The notes: a model not told the origin generated them from the sequence alone. DNA of 50,292 bases from SIG480 sp045595365 (GCA_045595365.1 JAZOAI010000043.1:1-50292); one strand, 5' to 3'. Shown: positions 24,909 to 32,335, counted from the stretch's first letter. Numbers and translations: made by a program.

Positions 24909-25442
24909 TTAGTTTGCAACCTTGACGATTGCGGGGCGGATTACGCGCTCGCCGAGCTTAAAGCCCTTCTGGAAAACCTCGGAAACCGTGTTCTCTCCGA
25001 AATCCTCATTGTCCTCGTGCATAACCGCGCTGTGGAAATTCGGGTCAAAGACTTCGCCTTCTGGCGAGATGACTTCAACCTTGAGCTTCTCAAGTGTGTT
25101 CGAAAGCTCTGTGAAAATCAGGTCAACACCCTTTTTGTAGTTCTCATCAGAACACGGGTTCGCAACAGCTCTTTCCATATTGTCATAAACTGCAAGAAAC
25201 GCCGCTATCGTGGCTGCCGTTGCATCTCCGTAGAGAGCTTCCTTCTCGCGGAGAGTGCGCTTGCGGAAGTTGTCATACTCTGCGGCAAGGCGAAGATACT
25301 TATCGTTAAGTGCCGCAAGCTCTTCTTCCTTTTCCTGGAGAGGAGTCTTTTCTTCTTTCTCCTCAGCTGCCGCTTCCTTCACTTCCGTAGCAGATGCTGC
25401 CTCTTCGGTTTCTGCGTTTGATGTCTTTTCCTTTTCTGTCAT
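24909..25442 (-). CDS. grpE: Nucleotide exchange factor GrpE
   Basis: A 177-aa GrpE, which releases ADP from DnaK. The first 55 residues are acidic and low complexity (many Glu and Ala), then a long coiled coil (LAALNDKYLRLAAEYDNFRKRT) and the C-terminal beta domain with DPNFHSAVMHEDNE and VFQKGFKLGERVIRPA, both family signatures. AGGAGG ribosome binding site; it lies between hrcA and dnaK, as in most Gram-positives. Confidence 0.97.
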   Translation of the reverse strand: MTEKEKTSNAETEEAASATEVKEAAAEEKEEKTPLQEKEEELAALNDKYLRLAAEYDNFRKRTLREKEALYGDATAATIAAFLAVYDNMERAVANPCSDENYKKGVDLIFTELSNTLEKLKVEVISPEGEVFDPNFHSAVMHEDNEDFGENTVSEVFQKGFKLGERVIRPAIVKVAN

Positions 25443-25457
25443 CTATTTTATACCTCC

Positions 25458-26513
25458 TTAAATGTCATTAAAGAAAGAATCGCGAAGCAGCTTATTGAAT
25501 CCGTTTATAAAATAATTCAGATTAGCTGCAACCTTTGCATAATCCATTCGCCGCGGGCCTACTATTCCGATAACACCCTGTAATTTATTGCCCAAATCAT
25601 ACTTTCCGTATACAATGCCCGCGTCTTTTAATTGCTCATCACCGTTTTCGGTACCGATAGAGAACCGGATTGGTGCAGGATCTTCGTCTTCAGAAAAATG
25701 CATCTGCGCGTTGCGTAAAATCCCCTGCTTATCGCTGAGATAAGAAAGAAGCTCCTGAGCCTTTTCGGGGTCGCGATATTCGGGGTGACTGAGGATTCTC
25801 GAAACGCCGTCGAGATATACATCGCCGCCGCGGTTTTCATCAAGAACCTCGCCCGCAAACTCGGCAACCGACAAAACAAGCTCCCTCATTCTGCCCGCCT
25901 CGGAAGCCGAGCGCTTTATCAGGGAAAGCGAAATTTCATCAAGTGTTTTTCCTGTAAGGTTTTCATTAAGTATATGAACTGCCTTTTGGATTTCTTCCTC
26001 AGCCGGAGAAAGTGAAAGCCTGATGCGCTTGTTGCGCAAGATTCCGGAGCTTGTGACAACAACTGCGATTGCACAAGCTTCTTCAATAAGGAAAACGTCA
26101 AACTTCTTTACCGTTTCAGATGAGATTGCCGGCATAAGCGTATATGTTGTGTAGTTTGTGAGCTTTGAAACAAGGCTCCCGAACTCTCGGACCATCCTCT
26201 CAAGCTCGCGCATCTGGGTCTTGAGCGCGGAGTTTATGGCATCTGCCTCGCGGGCTGAGAGCGCGTAGTTCTGCATAAGCTCATTTACATAAAGTCGGTA
26301 CCCCGCAGTCGACGGAACTCTGCCCGCCGAAACGTGCGGCTGCTCAAGAAAGCCAAGCTCTTCAAGCTCTGACATTTCATTTCTGATTGTCGCCGGTGAA
26401 ATGTCAAGGCGGCTTCGTGCCGCAATTATCTTAGAGCCGACGGGCTCGGCGTTTTCAATGTATTCATCTATAACCGCTTTAAGTATGCGCTTTTTTCTGT
26501 CACTTAAACTCAA
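25458..26513 (-). CDS. hrcA: Heat-inducible transcription repressor HrcA
   Basis: A repressor of about 351 aa that binds CIRCE and controls this operon. The N-terminal winged helix (LSDRKKRILKAVIDEYIENAEPVGS) with SPATIRNEMSELEELGFLEQPHVSAGR is diagnostic; the C-terminal part ends in the usual IGIVGPRRMDYAKV. The long frame begins at TTG 26528, which overlaps the Shine-Dalgarno sequence itself. TTG at 26513, eight bases after GGAGG, is the better start. Low chaperone demand (via GroEL in known systems) keeps HrcA active on CIRCE. Confidence 0.96.
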   Translation of the reverse strand: MSLSDRKKRILKAVIDEYIENAEPVGSKIIAARSRLDISPATIRNEMSELEELGFLEQPHVSAGRVPSTAGYRLYVNELMQNYALSAREADAINSALKTQMRELERMVREFGSLVSKLTNYTTYTLMPAISSETVKKFDVFLIEEACAIAVVVTSSGILRNKRIRLSLSPAEEEIQKAVHILNENLTGKTLDEISLSLIKRSASEAGRMRELVLSVAEFAGEVLDENRGGDVYLDGVSRILSHPEYRDPEKAQELLSYLSDKQGILRNAQMHFSEDEDPAPIRFSIGTENGDEQLKDAGIVYGKYDLGNKLQGVIGIVGPRRMDYAKVAANLNYFINGFNKLLRDSFFNDI

Positions 26514-26534
26514 GACCGCCACCTCCAAAAATTT

Positions 26535-26561
26535 TTAGCACTCACACTTCCCGAGTGCTAA
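26535..26561. promoter_or_regulatory. CIRCE operator
   Basis: A perfect match to the HrcA operator: TTAGCACTC, nine bases, GAGTGCTAA. It lies between the promoter and the hrcA start, so HrcA should repress its own operon. Confidence 0.97.
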
Positions 26562-26566
26562 TTTAT

Positions 26567-26594
26567 ATTTTACACATTTTTCTTTTGTTGTCAA
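26567..26594 (-). promoter_or_regulatory. Promoter of the hrcA-grpE-dnaK-dnaJ operon
   Basis: On the minus strand TTGACA (26589-26594), a 16-base spacer and TAAAAT (26567-26572), directly upstream of CIRCE. Confidence 0.8.
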
Positions 26595-26881
26595 TAGTTT
26601 TTTTCGCAAATGTAATAGATTATTAACAAAATTTTGTAATTTTCGCTTTTTTAATCAAAAAAAATGTTTTTTTAAATATGTCAATCACTCCTGTTTTTCC
26701 ATCAGTTTTAGCACTCGGCGCATCGTTTTGTCAATTCTTACAGGGCAGTTGGTAAAAAAACAGGGGCGGTTTTGCGTTTTTTTCTGCAAAAATCCATTTT
26801 TTAGAAAATTTCTTCTGAGAGATCAACACCTTCATAGCAAGAGATCCCCGACAAACCGGGAAGAAAACGGGAAGTTGACAC

Positions 26882-26911
26882 TGTAGGGGACATTCACGAA
26901 TGTCCCCTACA
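26882..26911. repeat. Modular palindromic repeat, family 1 (module A alone)
   Basis: A perfect 30-base palindrome with 14-base arms (left arm TGTAGGGGACATTC) around AC. It is the simplest member of the family: the outer TGTAGGGG/CCCCTACA ends close directly on one hairpin. It lies in the gene-free stretch between hrcA and the YpsA-like gene. Confidence 0.9.
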
Positions 26912-26925
26912 ATTTCACCTCGTTG

Positions 26926-26994
26926 TGTAGGGGACGATGCCCACATCGTCCCGCGTTATTTTTTCGCGGAACGACACGCACGTCGTTCCCTACA
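26926..26994. repeat. Modular palindromic repeat, family 1 (modules C+D)
   Basis: Ends TGTAGGG and CCCTACA enclose GACGATG/CATCGTC (module C), a linking stem CCGCG/CGCGG, and GGAACGAC/GTCGTTCC (module D), giving a cloverleaf-like fold. Small frames read through it (and through its copies near 44.4 and 45.2 kb) encode the same peptide and are not genes. Confidence 0.88.
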
Positions 26995-27021
26995 TTTCCA
27001 CCTCATCCGGGCTTGGGGGGT

Positions 27022-27168
27022 GGCTCCCCTGTGCAAGGGGGGCTGTCACCGCAGGTGACTGGGGGATTGTTGTTTCTCATTATATCCCTCCACCGCCGCT
27101 AAAGCAGTCCCCCTTTGGAATCCTCCCACCGCTAAAGCGGTCCCCCCTCCTTTAGGCAAGGAGGGCTT
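27022..27168. repeat. Hairpin-rich intergenic repeat, family 2 (copy a)
   Basis: It begins GGCTCCCCTGTGCAAGGGG, continues through a hairpin GTCACC/GGTGAC (27045-27059) and ACTGGGGGATT, and ends in CCTTTAGGCAAGGAGGGCTT, so both ends are themselves inverted repeats. Further copies are at 44985-45121, 45129-45178 and 49311-49445. The rest of 26562-27272 shows no gene; a lone CIRCE half-site lies at 26708-26716. Confidence 0.8.
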
Positions 27169-27272
27169 TACAAGGGAGACTTTTTTATGTTGTAAAATTT
27201 GAACTTTTGTGATAAAATGTATTTGCTACAACTTTTTAACTATACCGTTTGTCGGTAAATCATTAGAATAAA

Positions 27273-27340
27273 ATACAATTCAAGAGGTACGCTATTATAA
27301 AAAGCGTACACTCTTGTTTCGTCATACTCTTGGATTGTAT
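27273..27340 (+). promoter_or_regulatory. Switch-like leader upstream of the YpsA-like gene
   Basis: CAAGAG (27281-27286) can pair with CTCTTG at 27311-27316, stacking on TACGCT/AGCGTA (27288-27293 with 27303-27308). Alternatively the longer segment 27273-27286 pairs with 27327-27340 over 14 positions (one G-U). The two folds exclude each other, and an intrinsic terminator follows at 27402. This looks like a regulatory RNA of unknown class; I did not find a confident promoter. Confidence 0.5.
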
Positions 27341-27401
27341 CTAGTGTTATGGTTAAAAAGTGTGTAGCAACCTTTTGGAACAGGAGTCACTGCGTTTTTT
27401 G

Positions 27402-27442
27402 ATGCGTAGTTTCTCTTGAAAAAGGGAGCTGCGCATTTTTTT
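27402..27442 (+). terminator. Intrinsic terminator just before the YpsA-like gene
   Basis: ATGCGTAG plus TTCTCTT pairs with AAGGGAG plus CTGCGCAT (15 pairs, three G-U, one bulged T) around a GAAA tetraloop, followed by seven T. Its position 17 bases before the start codon suggests attenuation, or the end of a small leader RNA. Confidence 0.8.
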
Positions 27443-27459
27443 ATTTGTGAGGGATGCTT

Positions 27460-27972
27460 ATGAAAAAGGCAAAAACCTGTTGTTTCTTCGGCCATCGGAA
27501 AGTTCCGAATTCCGAAGCACTTCGGAAAAAGCTTCATAATATCGTTGAGGAGCTTATAGTCTCCGAAGGCTATGACACATTTCTCTTCGTGAGCAAGAGT
27601 GAGTTCAACTCCCTCTGCCGGGAGGTTTTGTCGGAATTAAAAGAGCGACACCCTCATATTAAAAGAGTTTATGTCCGGGCAGAATACCCCGAAATCAATG
27701 ATGACTATAAGGCATACCTTCTTCAGAGCTATGAAGAAACATACTACACACCTCGCGCAATCAACGCAGGGCGGGCGGCATACGTCGAGCGCAACTATGA
27801 GATGATTGACAAAAGCGATTTATGCGTTGTTTGCTACAACGAAAGCTACTCACCGCCCGAAAAGAAGAACACTTCTCCACATCTCCCTTTGTCTGAAGTA
27901 AGAAGCGGAACGAGAATCGCATATAATTACGCGATTCAGAAAAAGAAGAGAATTATTAATGTTTTCAAATGA
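27460..27972 (+). CDS. SLOG superfamily protein, YpsA/DUF1273-like
   Basis: A cytoplasmic protein of about 170 aa. It starts KTCCFFGHRKVP, the nucleotide-binding loop typical of YpsA-like SLOG proteins, and carries conserved acidic and aromatic positions of the fold (AINAGRAAYVERNYEMIDKSDLCVVCYN, then SGTRIAYNYAIQKKKRIINV). SLOG proteins bind nucleotides or nucleotide-derived signals; cellular roles of this subgroup are poorly known. The start at 27460 is preferred because GAGGG lies six bases upstream, whereas it abuts the ATG at 27454. It sits alone behind a structured leader and terminator. Confidence 0.85.
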   Translation: MKKAKTCCFFGHRKVPNSEALRKKLHNIVEELIVSEGYDTFLFVSKSEFNSLCREVLSELKERHPHIKRVYVRAEYPEINDDYKAYLLQSYEETYYTPRAINAGRAAYVERNYEMIDKSDLCVVCYNESYSPPEKKNTSPHLPLSEVRSGTRIAYNYAIQKKKRIINVFK

Positions 27973-28014
27973 ATCGACAACCGCCGATGCTTTTGCACCG
28001 GCGGTTGTTTTTCT

Positions 28015-28617
28015 TTATTTCTTCATTTGAATTTTCGACCACATAAATATTATAATTTGCCCCGGAATACCGAGAAGAGGCAAAAGACGGACATTTATTT
28101 TAACGAGAACGATAAGCGAAATATATATTGTAAGAAGCACCGCCCACATCAGAAGAGAGATGATGAGAAAGTTCCGCCGCCTGTTAAACCAGATTGAATT
28201 GAAAACGAGCCATACAATCAAGGTGACAGGCACGGCATACAGAAACGTGAGCCAGTGGCGGAAGAAAATATTCTGACGAAACATATCGCCAATCACAAAG
28301 AATAAAAGCGCAATAAGCCAAACGAGAGTTATCGACATTCCGGTTATGAAGCTGTGGTTCTTCATCCTGACCCTGATGCCCTCTCCGAAATTCTTTTTCT
28401 TCGGATGCTCCTCTTCGAGAAGATAGTCGACAGTAACACCGAAAATATCTGCAATCGCTTTTAAGACAACAACGTCGGGGATAGATTCTCCGCGCTCCCA
28501 TTTTGACACAGCCTTATCGGAATAGTTCAACGCTTCAGCAAGCTCAAACTGCGTCATCTGCTTTTCCTTTCGCAGTATCGATATGTTTTTTGCAATTATA
28601 AGCTTTAAATCTTCCAT
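28015..28617 (-). CDS. XRE-family regulator with C-terminal membrane domain
   Basis: A protein of about 200 aa. Residues 1-65 form an XRE helix-turn-helix (LRKEKQMTQFELAEALNYSDKAVSKWERGESIPD), followed by IADIFGVTVDYLL. After a short linker there are four to five hydrophobic segments, so the DNA-binding domain is probably tethered to the membrane. The frame continues 59 codons upstream, but ATG at 28617 has AGAGG upstream and starts at the domain. It is 43 bases after the oxidoreductase gene and probably co-transcribed. Signal and targets are unknown. Confidence 0.85.
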   Translation of the reverse strand: MEDLKLIIAKNISILRKEKQMTQFELAEALNYSDKAVSKWERGESIPDVVVLKAIADIFGVTVDYLLEEEHPKKKNFGEGIRVRMKNHSFITGMSITLVWLIALLFFVIGDMFRQNIFFRHWLTFLYAVPVTLIVWLVFNSIWFNRRRNFLIISLLMWAVLLTIYISLIVLVKINVRLLPLLGIPGQIIIFMWSKIQMKK

Positions 28618-28660
28618 AATCGTTTTTCCTCTGATTTTGTTTTCATCCTGCTTGCACATC

Positions 28661-29731
28661 TCACGGACAAAGACTCGGAACTTCTTCCCACGTCTTTGTT
28701 TCGGATGATTTATATATAGTAAGAATAAGGTCAACTGCCCTGCGCGCATCCCGCGCCGGCGCAATAAGCGATTTTCCCTCAAGCACTGCATCAATAAAGT
28801 TTGAGACTATTGCATAATGCGCATCCATATCCAAATCCTCCGGATTTGCGCCAAAGCTCTCAACCTTATCAGTCAGGCAGATTTCCTCTACTTTAAGTTC
28901 ATCGTCGGAAAGGCTTTTATAAAGCATAGTTTTTCCGCCGGCATATACGATTGTTCCCTTGTCAAACTCAATGCGAATCCGCTCACACTCGGAATTTGTC
29001 TCGGGGAAATGGGAAAGCGTTGTTCCCATCAACGTACCGTGCGCGCCGTTTTCAAACTCGAGAAGGGCGCAGGCAGAATCCTCAACATCAATATCTCTTG
29101 CCATTGTGTCGCATACCGCACAAACGCGCTTTATTTCCCCTGCAAGAAAAATCAGAGCGTCTATTCCGTGGATTCCCTGATTCATCAGGCATCCGCCGCC
29201 ATCTCCTGCTTTTGTCCCCTTCCAGCTTGAAGAATTATAGTAGCTGTGACTGCGGTATCCTCGATACTGGAACTCAACCATAAGCATTCTTCCAAGCACT
29301 CCGGACTCTATAATTTCCTTCGCACGAATCAAGTCTGCTCTTGTGCGGTTGGGGAAAACACACCCGAGAAGAACACTGTTGTTTTCTGCCGCATCTATCA
29401 TGGCTGTCATTTTGTCAACAGCAACATCAAGCGGCTTTTCACAGAGAACGTGAACTCCCGCATTTGCAAAAGCAACCGTCGCTTCTGCATGATAGGCGCT
29501 CGGGGTACATACTATCGCAACATCAATATTTCCGTTTGCAATCACTTCGCGATAATCGTCTGTTATGTACGGTATATTATATTTCTGCGCAAACTCCTCA
29601 GCTTTTGCGCGGTCGCGTCCGTAAACCAGGGCCGAAACCTCAGCTCTGCCGTCGAGCGCAATCCCTTCGGCGTGGCCATGAGCAATCATCCCGCAGCCTA
29701 TAAGCGCAACTTTAAGTTTTTCTTTTCTCAT
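28661..29731 (-). CDS. Gfo/Idh/MocA-family NAD(P)-dependent oxidoreductase
   Basis: A 356-aa sugar or cyclitol dehydrogenase-like protein. The N-terminal Rossmann fold has VALIGCGMIAHGHAEGI (GxGxxA) and the family's catalytic-site Lys motif CEKPLDV near residue 97. The C-terminal alpha/beta domain holds GGGCLMNQGIHGIDALIF with the conserved His. Such enzymes oxidise or epimerise sugars and inositols; the substrate is not predictable. Two copies of a 55-base repeat carrying -10 elements lie upstream. Confidence 0.9.
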   Translation of the reverse strand: MRKEKLKVALIGCGMIAHGHAEGIALDGRAEVSALVYGRDRAKAEEFAQKYNIPYITDDYREVIANGNIDVAIVCTPSAYHAEATVAFANAGVHVLCEKPLDVAVDKMTAMIDAAENNSVLLGCVFPNRTRADLIRAKEIIESGVLGRMLMVEFQYRGYRSHSYYNSSSWKGTKAGDGGGCLMNQGIHGIDALIFLAGEIKRVCAVCDTMARDIDVEDSACALLEFENGAHGTLMGTTLSHFPETNSECERIRIEFDKGTIVYAGGKTMLYKSLSDDELKVEEICLTDKVESFGANPEDLDMDAHYAIVSNFIDAVLEGKSLIAPARDARRAVDLILTIYKSSETKTWEEVPSLCP

Positions 29732-29759
29732 TTTCTTCCTCTTTTGTAATATTTTTCTT

Positions 29760-29959
29760 TTGCCAAAGCAAGGCTTCGGCTTACACCGTGAGGTTATTAT
29801 ACCATAATTCTTTTGCCTTCGGCAAAAGGCAAGGTGCGAAGCACCGCAACGGTTTCCTAACCGTTGCTAATTGTGATAAAATGTTCTCTCAGGTGTCCGA
29901 TGGCTTGCCAAAGCAAGGCTTCGGCTTACACCGTGAGGTTATTATACCATAATTCTTTT
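29760..29959. repeat. 55-bp direct duplication with hairpins between copies
   Basis: Positions 29760-29814 and 29905-29959 are identical over 55 bases. Each copy carries a minus-strand extended -10 (TGG then TATAAT). The segment between has hairpins: CCTTTTGCC/GGCAAAAGG, GGTGC/GCACC and GCAACGGTT/AACCGTTGC. This explains most of the 368-base gap between the divergent oxidoreductase and degV genes. Confidence 0.9.
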
Positions 29960-29969
29960 TGCAAAACAA
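29941..29969 (-). promoter_or_regulatory. Candidate promoter toward the oxidoreductase gene
   Basis: TTGTTT (29964-29969), 17 bases, TATAAT (29941-29946) with TGG before it, all on the minus strand. The same -10 occurs at 29796-29801 in the other repeat copy but without a good -35. Confidence 0.45.
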
Positions 29970-30043
29970 TGAAATTTTTGTCAATTCTACTCCCGGTAGA
30001 ACTCCTTTTTGAGACTTCTACCGATGCTATCGTTCTTTGTAGG

Positions 30044-30071
30044 TTGAAAAGCTTCTGTTTTGTGGTACAAT
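30044..30071 (+). promoter_or_regulatory. Promoter of the degV-family gene
   Basis: TTGAAA (30044-30049), 16 bases and TACAAT (30066-30071), about 30 bases before the start codon with its GGAGG site. Confidence 0.75.
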
Positions 30072-30099
30072 ACTATTATAAAAAGCGGAGGTTTTTACA

Positions 30100-30963
30100 A
30101 TGAACGACTATATTATCTACACAGACTCAGCCTGTGACCTTTCAAAGGAAATTCTTGATAGCTGGGGCGTTAAGTTCGCGGAGCTTACTTTCAAGTTTTC
30201 AGGCAGCGACAAGGAATATTTAAACAGCATGATGCCCCCTTCCGAGATTTACTCACGAATGAGAAACGGCGAAACAGGAAAGACTGCCGCCATAAACATC
30301 GAAACGTTTAAAGACGTTTTCCGCCCTGAGCTTCAGGCCGGCCGCGATGTTTTATATCTCGCCTTCTCATCAGGTCTCAGCAACACCTATAACGCTGCGC
30401 GCCTTGCAGCAGAAGAGCTTTCGGAGGAATTCACCGATAATCGTGTTATTGCGGTTGACACTCTCTGCGCTTCTGCAGGCCAGGGCCTTATAGTTCACTT
30501 TGCGGTGGAGAAAAAATCCGCCGGCGCAACTATCGAAGAGGTCGCCCGCTTTGTTATGGATACGCGCGAGCATCTGTGCCACTGGTTCACGGTTGAGGAC
30601 CTTAAATATCTCAAAGCAGGCGGGCGAGTAAGCGCGACTACCGCTTTTGTCGGAAGTATGCTTAACATAAAGCCGGTTCTCCATATGGATGACGAAGGCC
30701 ACCTCATAAACAAATCAAAGGTCAGAGGTCGCCGCGCATCACTTTCAGCCCTTCTTGAAAAATATGACGAGCTTGCAGTCGACAAAACAGGAGAGGTTTA
30801 TATCTGCCAGGCAGACTGCATGGATGACGCGGAATATCTCAAACGCGAGCTTACCGAGAAATTCGGCGCAAATGTCACCCTCATCACCCCGATAGGCCCG
30901 GTAATCGGGCTTCACGCGGGCCCGGGAACAATCGCCGTCTTCTTTATAGGAAAAACAAGATAA
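30100..30963 (+). CDS. DegV-family fatty-acid binding protein
   Basis: A 287-aa DegV protein. It starts IIYTDSACDLSKEILDSWGV, the family's first strand and Ser/Asp loop; the second signature is VLYLAFSSGLSNTYNAARLA, and the C-terminal end is GPVIGLHAGPGTIAVFFIG. DegV (FakB-type) proteins hold a fatty acid for phosphorylation by FakA; no FakA gene is in this window, so the bound lipid and purpose are open. GGAGG ribosome binding site; own promoter and terminator. Confidence 0.93.
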   Translation: MNDYIIYTDSACDLSKEILDSWGVKFAELTFKFSGSDKEYLNSMMPPSEIYSRMRNGETGKTAAINIETFKDVFRPELQAGRDVLYLAFSSGLSNTYNAARLAAEELSEEFTDNRVIAVDTLCASAGQGLIVHFAVEKKSAGATIEEVARFVMDTREHLCHWFTVEDLKYLKAGGRVSATTAFVGSMLNIKPVLHMDDEGHLINKSKVRGRRASLSALLEKYDELAVDKTGEVYICQADCMDDAEYLKRELTEKFGANVTLITPIGPVIGLHAGPGTIAVFFIGKTR

Positions 30964-30975
30964 TCAAAAAACTTC

Positions 30976-31019
30976 AAAAGGGGTTGTAGCAAAATGCATT
31001 TTGCTACAGCCCCTTTTTT
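30976..31019. terminator. Bidirectional terminator between degV and the S24 repressor
   Basis: AAAAGGGGT and GCCCCTTTT flank a perfect 24-base palindrome (30985-31008); six T follow on the plus strand and a run of A/T serves the other direction. The 24-base core is identical to 3-26 in this window, so the terminator is part of a dispersed element. Confidence 0.88.
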
Positions 31020-31608
31020 AGAACCTTGCGCGCAGCTCGCACACACGGCCGAGAATTTCAATTTTAGTTTCGGAAAGCTCCTTTTGGGAGAAAAACATCG
31101 GCGAATATTGCGGATTGAGCGAAACGAGGCTTATCCCTTCGGGATAACGGTAGAACTTCTTGCAGGTCGCCTCTTCCTGCCCTACCAGAACTATTGCAAT
31201 CTCGCCGTTTTCGACATACGGCTGACGCCTCACGATAACCGTGTCCCCGTCTCGCATTCGCGGCTCCATGCTGTCTCCTCTGATGCGGAGAGCAAAAAAC
31301 TCGCCCGTTTCAGCAAGGTCGCGTGAAACCTCTTCATATCCGATAATATCCTCTGCCGCAGTGCGCGGAGGCCCTGCCGCAACACGCCCGAGAACAGGCA
31401 CACGGAAAACAGGTTCTCGGCTCCCCGAAAGCTCATCTGTACCCACTCCGAAAAAATCCGCAATACGCAGAAGAGTTTCGTACCCCGGGTTGTTTTTCCC
31501 GCTCTCCCACATTGCAACAGTAGACTGCCTTATCCCCAACGCGCGCGCAAGCGCCGTCTGGGAGATTCCTGCGTTTTCTCTCAATCGTTTTATTTCAGCA
31601 GACAGCAA
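31018..31608 (-). CDS. XRE-S24 autocleavable repressor (CI/LexA-like)
   Basis: A repressor of about 196 aa. Residues 5-60 form an XRE helix-turn-helix (ISQTALARALGIRQSTVAMWESG). The C-terminal half is an S24 self-cleaving domain: the scissile Ala-Gly in GRVAAGPP (residues 77-78), the nucleophile Ser112 in GDSMEP, and the general base Lys149 in ATCKKF. RecA-stimulated self-cleavage is therefore expected, as in LexA and phage CI; the helix-turn-helix type separates it from LexA. The frame opens at 31647, but the promoter and AAGGAG favour TTG at 31608. It is divergent from a small phage-like cassette. Confidence 0.9.
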   Translation of the reverse strand: MLSAEIKRLRENAGISQTALARALGIRQSTVAMWESGKNNPGYETLLRIADFFGVGTDELSGSREPVFRVPVLGRVAAGPPRTAAEDIIGYEEVSRDLAETGEFFALRIRGDSMEPRMRDGDTVIVRRQPYVENGEIAIVLVGQEEATCKKFYRYPEGISLVSLNPQYSPMFFSQKELSETKIEILGRVCELRARF

Positions 31609-31637
31609 ATCTCTCAGCTCCTTCCTTACTACATATG

Positions 31638-31666
31638 AGTATATCATTTAATATGTTATTTTTCAA
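31638..31666 (-). promoter_or_regulatory. Promoter of the S24 repressor gene
   Basis: On the minus strand TTGAAA (31661-31666), 17 bases and TATACT (31638-31643). Transcription starting near 31631 excludes the ATG at 31647 as the start codon. Confidence 0.75.
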
Positions 31667-31707
31667 GCTTTTTGCGCTTTTTGTCGAAAAACAATGAAAT
31701 TTAAATG

Positions 31708-31736
31708 TTGACAGAAAATCGAATTAGTGATAATAT
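31708..31736 (+). promoter_or_regulatory. Promoter of the three-gene cassette
   Basis: A perfect TTGACA (31708-31713), 17 bases and TAATAT (31731-31736). The -10 lies within the palindrome at 31725-31743. Confidence 0.85.
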
Positions 31737-31743
31737 ATCACTA
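31725..31743. promoter_or_regulatory. Palindromic operator overlapping the cassette -10
   Basis: TAGTGATA, ATA, TATCACTA is a perfect 8-3-8 palindrome lying across the -10 element. This is the expected position of an operator for the divergent repressor. A second palindrome, TAACTT-GAC-AAGTTA, follows at 31751-31765. Confidence 0.75.
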
Positions 31744-31750
31744 CAAATGA

Positions 31751-31765
31751 TAACTTGACAAGTTA
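31751..31765. promoter_or_regulatory. Second small palindrome downstream of the cassette promoter
   Basis: A perfect 15-base palindrome (6-3-6 arms) between the promoter and the first gene. It could be a second operator or part of the leader; its sequence differs from the first palindrome. Confidence 0.5.
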
Positions 31766-31793
31766 CGACTTGAATTTTGAGGAGGCGACACAT

Positions 31794-32018
31794 TTGGTGA
31801 ATTATCCGGGCTTTATGCCGCGGGCGGTGTGCGGCAATCCGGATTTTCAGACTCTGCCTGAATACTCCTGCCCCGTCTGCGGTGCGCAGCTTGACGGCGG
31901 CGACAGGGTGGCAGAGAACAAGGACGGGGATACTGTAGGGTGCGTCTACTGTATCCGGTATTATGAAATATGGGAGAAAGACATCAATGATAACTTCAGA
32001 CATCGAACGCGCAATTAA
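31794..32018 (+). CDS. Small zinc-ribbon-like protein of unknown function
   Basis: A protein of about 74 aa with Cys pairs CPVCG and GCVYC about 25 residues apart, which would form a small zinc ribbon, and a preceding lone Cys (AVCGN). The rest is acidic. I recognise no family. The start is TTG (31794) or GTG (31797); GGAGG at 31781-31785 fits the TTG with eight bases spacing. It is the first gene behind the operator-controlled promoter and overlaps the next gene by 32 bases. Zinc-ribbon proteins of this size are common in prophage regulatory regions. Confidence 0.65.
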   Translation: MVNYPGFMPRAVCGNPDFQTLPEYSCPVCGAQLDGGDRVAENKDGDTVGCVYCIRYYEIWEKDINDNFRHRTRN

Positions 32019-32331
32019 CAACATTTTCGGAATCAGCACGGAAAAACCTGCGACTAAGAAAAAGCGGGGGCGGCGGCCACTTGAAAAACAGCCCATCTGG
32101 TCTTTAAATTTCTATGAACCGGATAAAAACATTACATACGCTGTAATTTCCATGTGCATAAAGGAGGACTTTGACCAGACTCTGGAGCAGCTTGCAACAA
32201 GAGTTTCGGCCTGCAAGGCACGGCCTAAGGCGGAGTGTTTAAGAATCCTCAGAAATCTTTCCGACTGCGGGAAGCTTGGATATTACGATGATTATTCTTT
32301 AAGATTTTGCACCTGGAAAGGGGAAATATAA
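31987..32331 (+). CDS. Hypothetical protein with AT-hook-like basic motif
   Basis: A protein of about 114 aa, unknown family. Near residue 25 it has a basic stretch KKKRGRRP that resembles the AT-hook core (RGRRP), which would contact minor-groove DNA. The remainder is a small mixed alpha/beta region with a helical LEQLATRVSACKARPKAECL. ATG at 31987 has GGGAG about ten bases upstream; the frame is open to 31963. It lies between the zinc-ribbon gene and the sigma-like gene, with four bases to the latter. Confidence 0.6.
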   Translation: MITSDIERAINNIFGISTEKPATKKKRGRRPLEKQPIWSLNFYEPDKNITYAVISMCIKEDFDQTLEQLATRVSACKARPKAECLRILRNLSDCGKLGYYDDYSLRFCTWKGEI

Positions 32332-32335
32332 CACT

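Noticed and set aside
26708..26716. Second CIRCE element
   Set aside because: Only the left half TTAGCACTC is present; the matching right half is missing.
26937..27155. Small frames with the same peptide (SSRVIFSRNDT...) here and near 44.4 and 45.2 kb
   Set aside because: They are translations of the family 1 C+D repeat and have no ribosome binding site of their own.
28618..28794. 59-codon N-terminal extension of the membrane HTH regulator
   Set aside because: It overlaps the end of the oxidoreductase gene, is basic and low in conservation cues, and the ribosome binding site supports ATG 28617.
31609..31647. ATG 31647 as start of the S24 repressor
   Set aside because: It lies upstream of the predicted transcription start (-10 at 31638-31643) and has no ribosome binding site.
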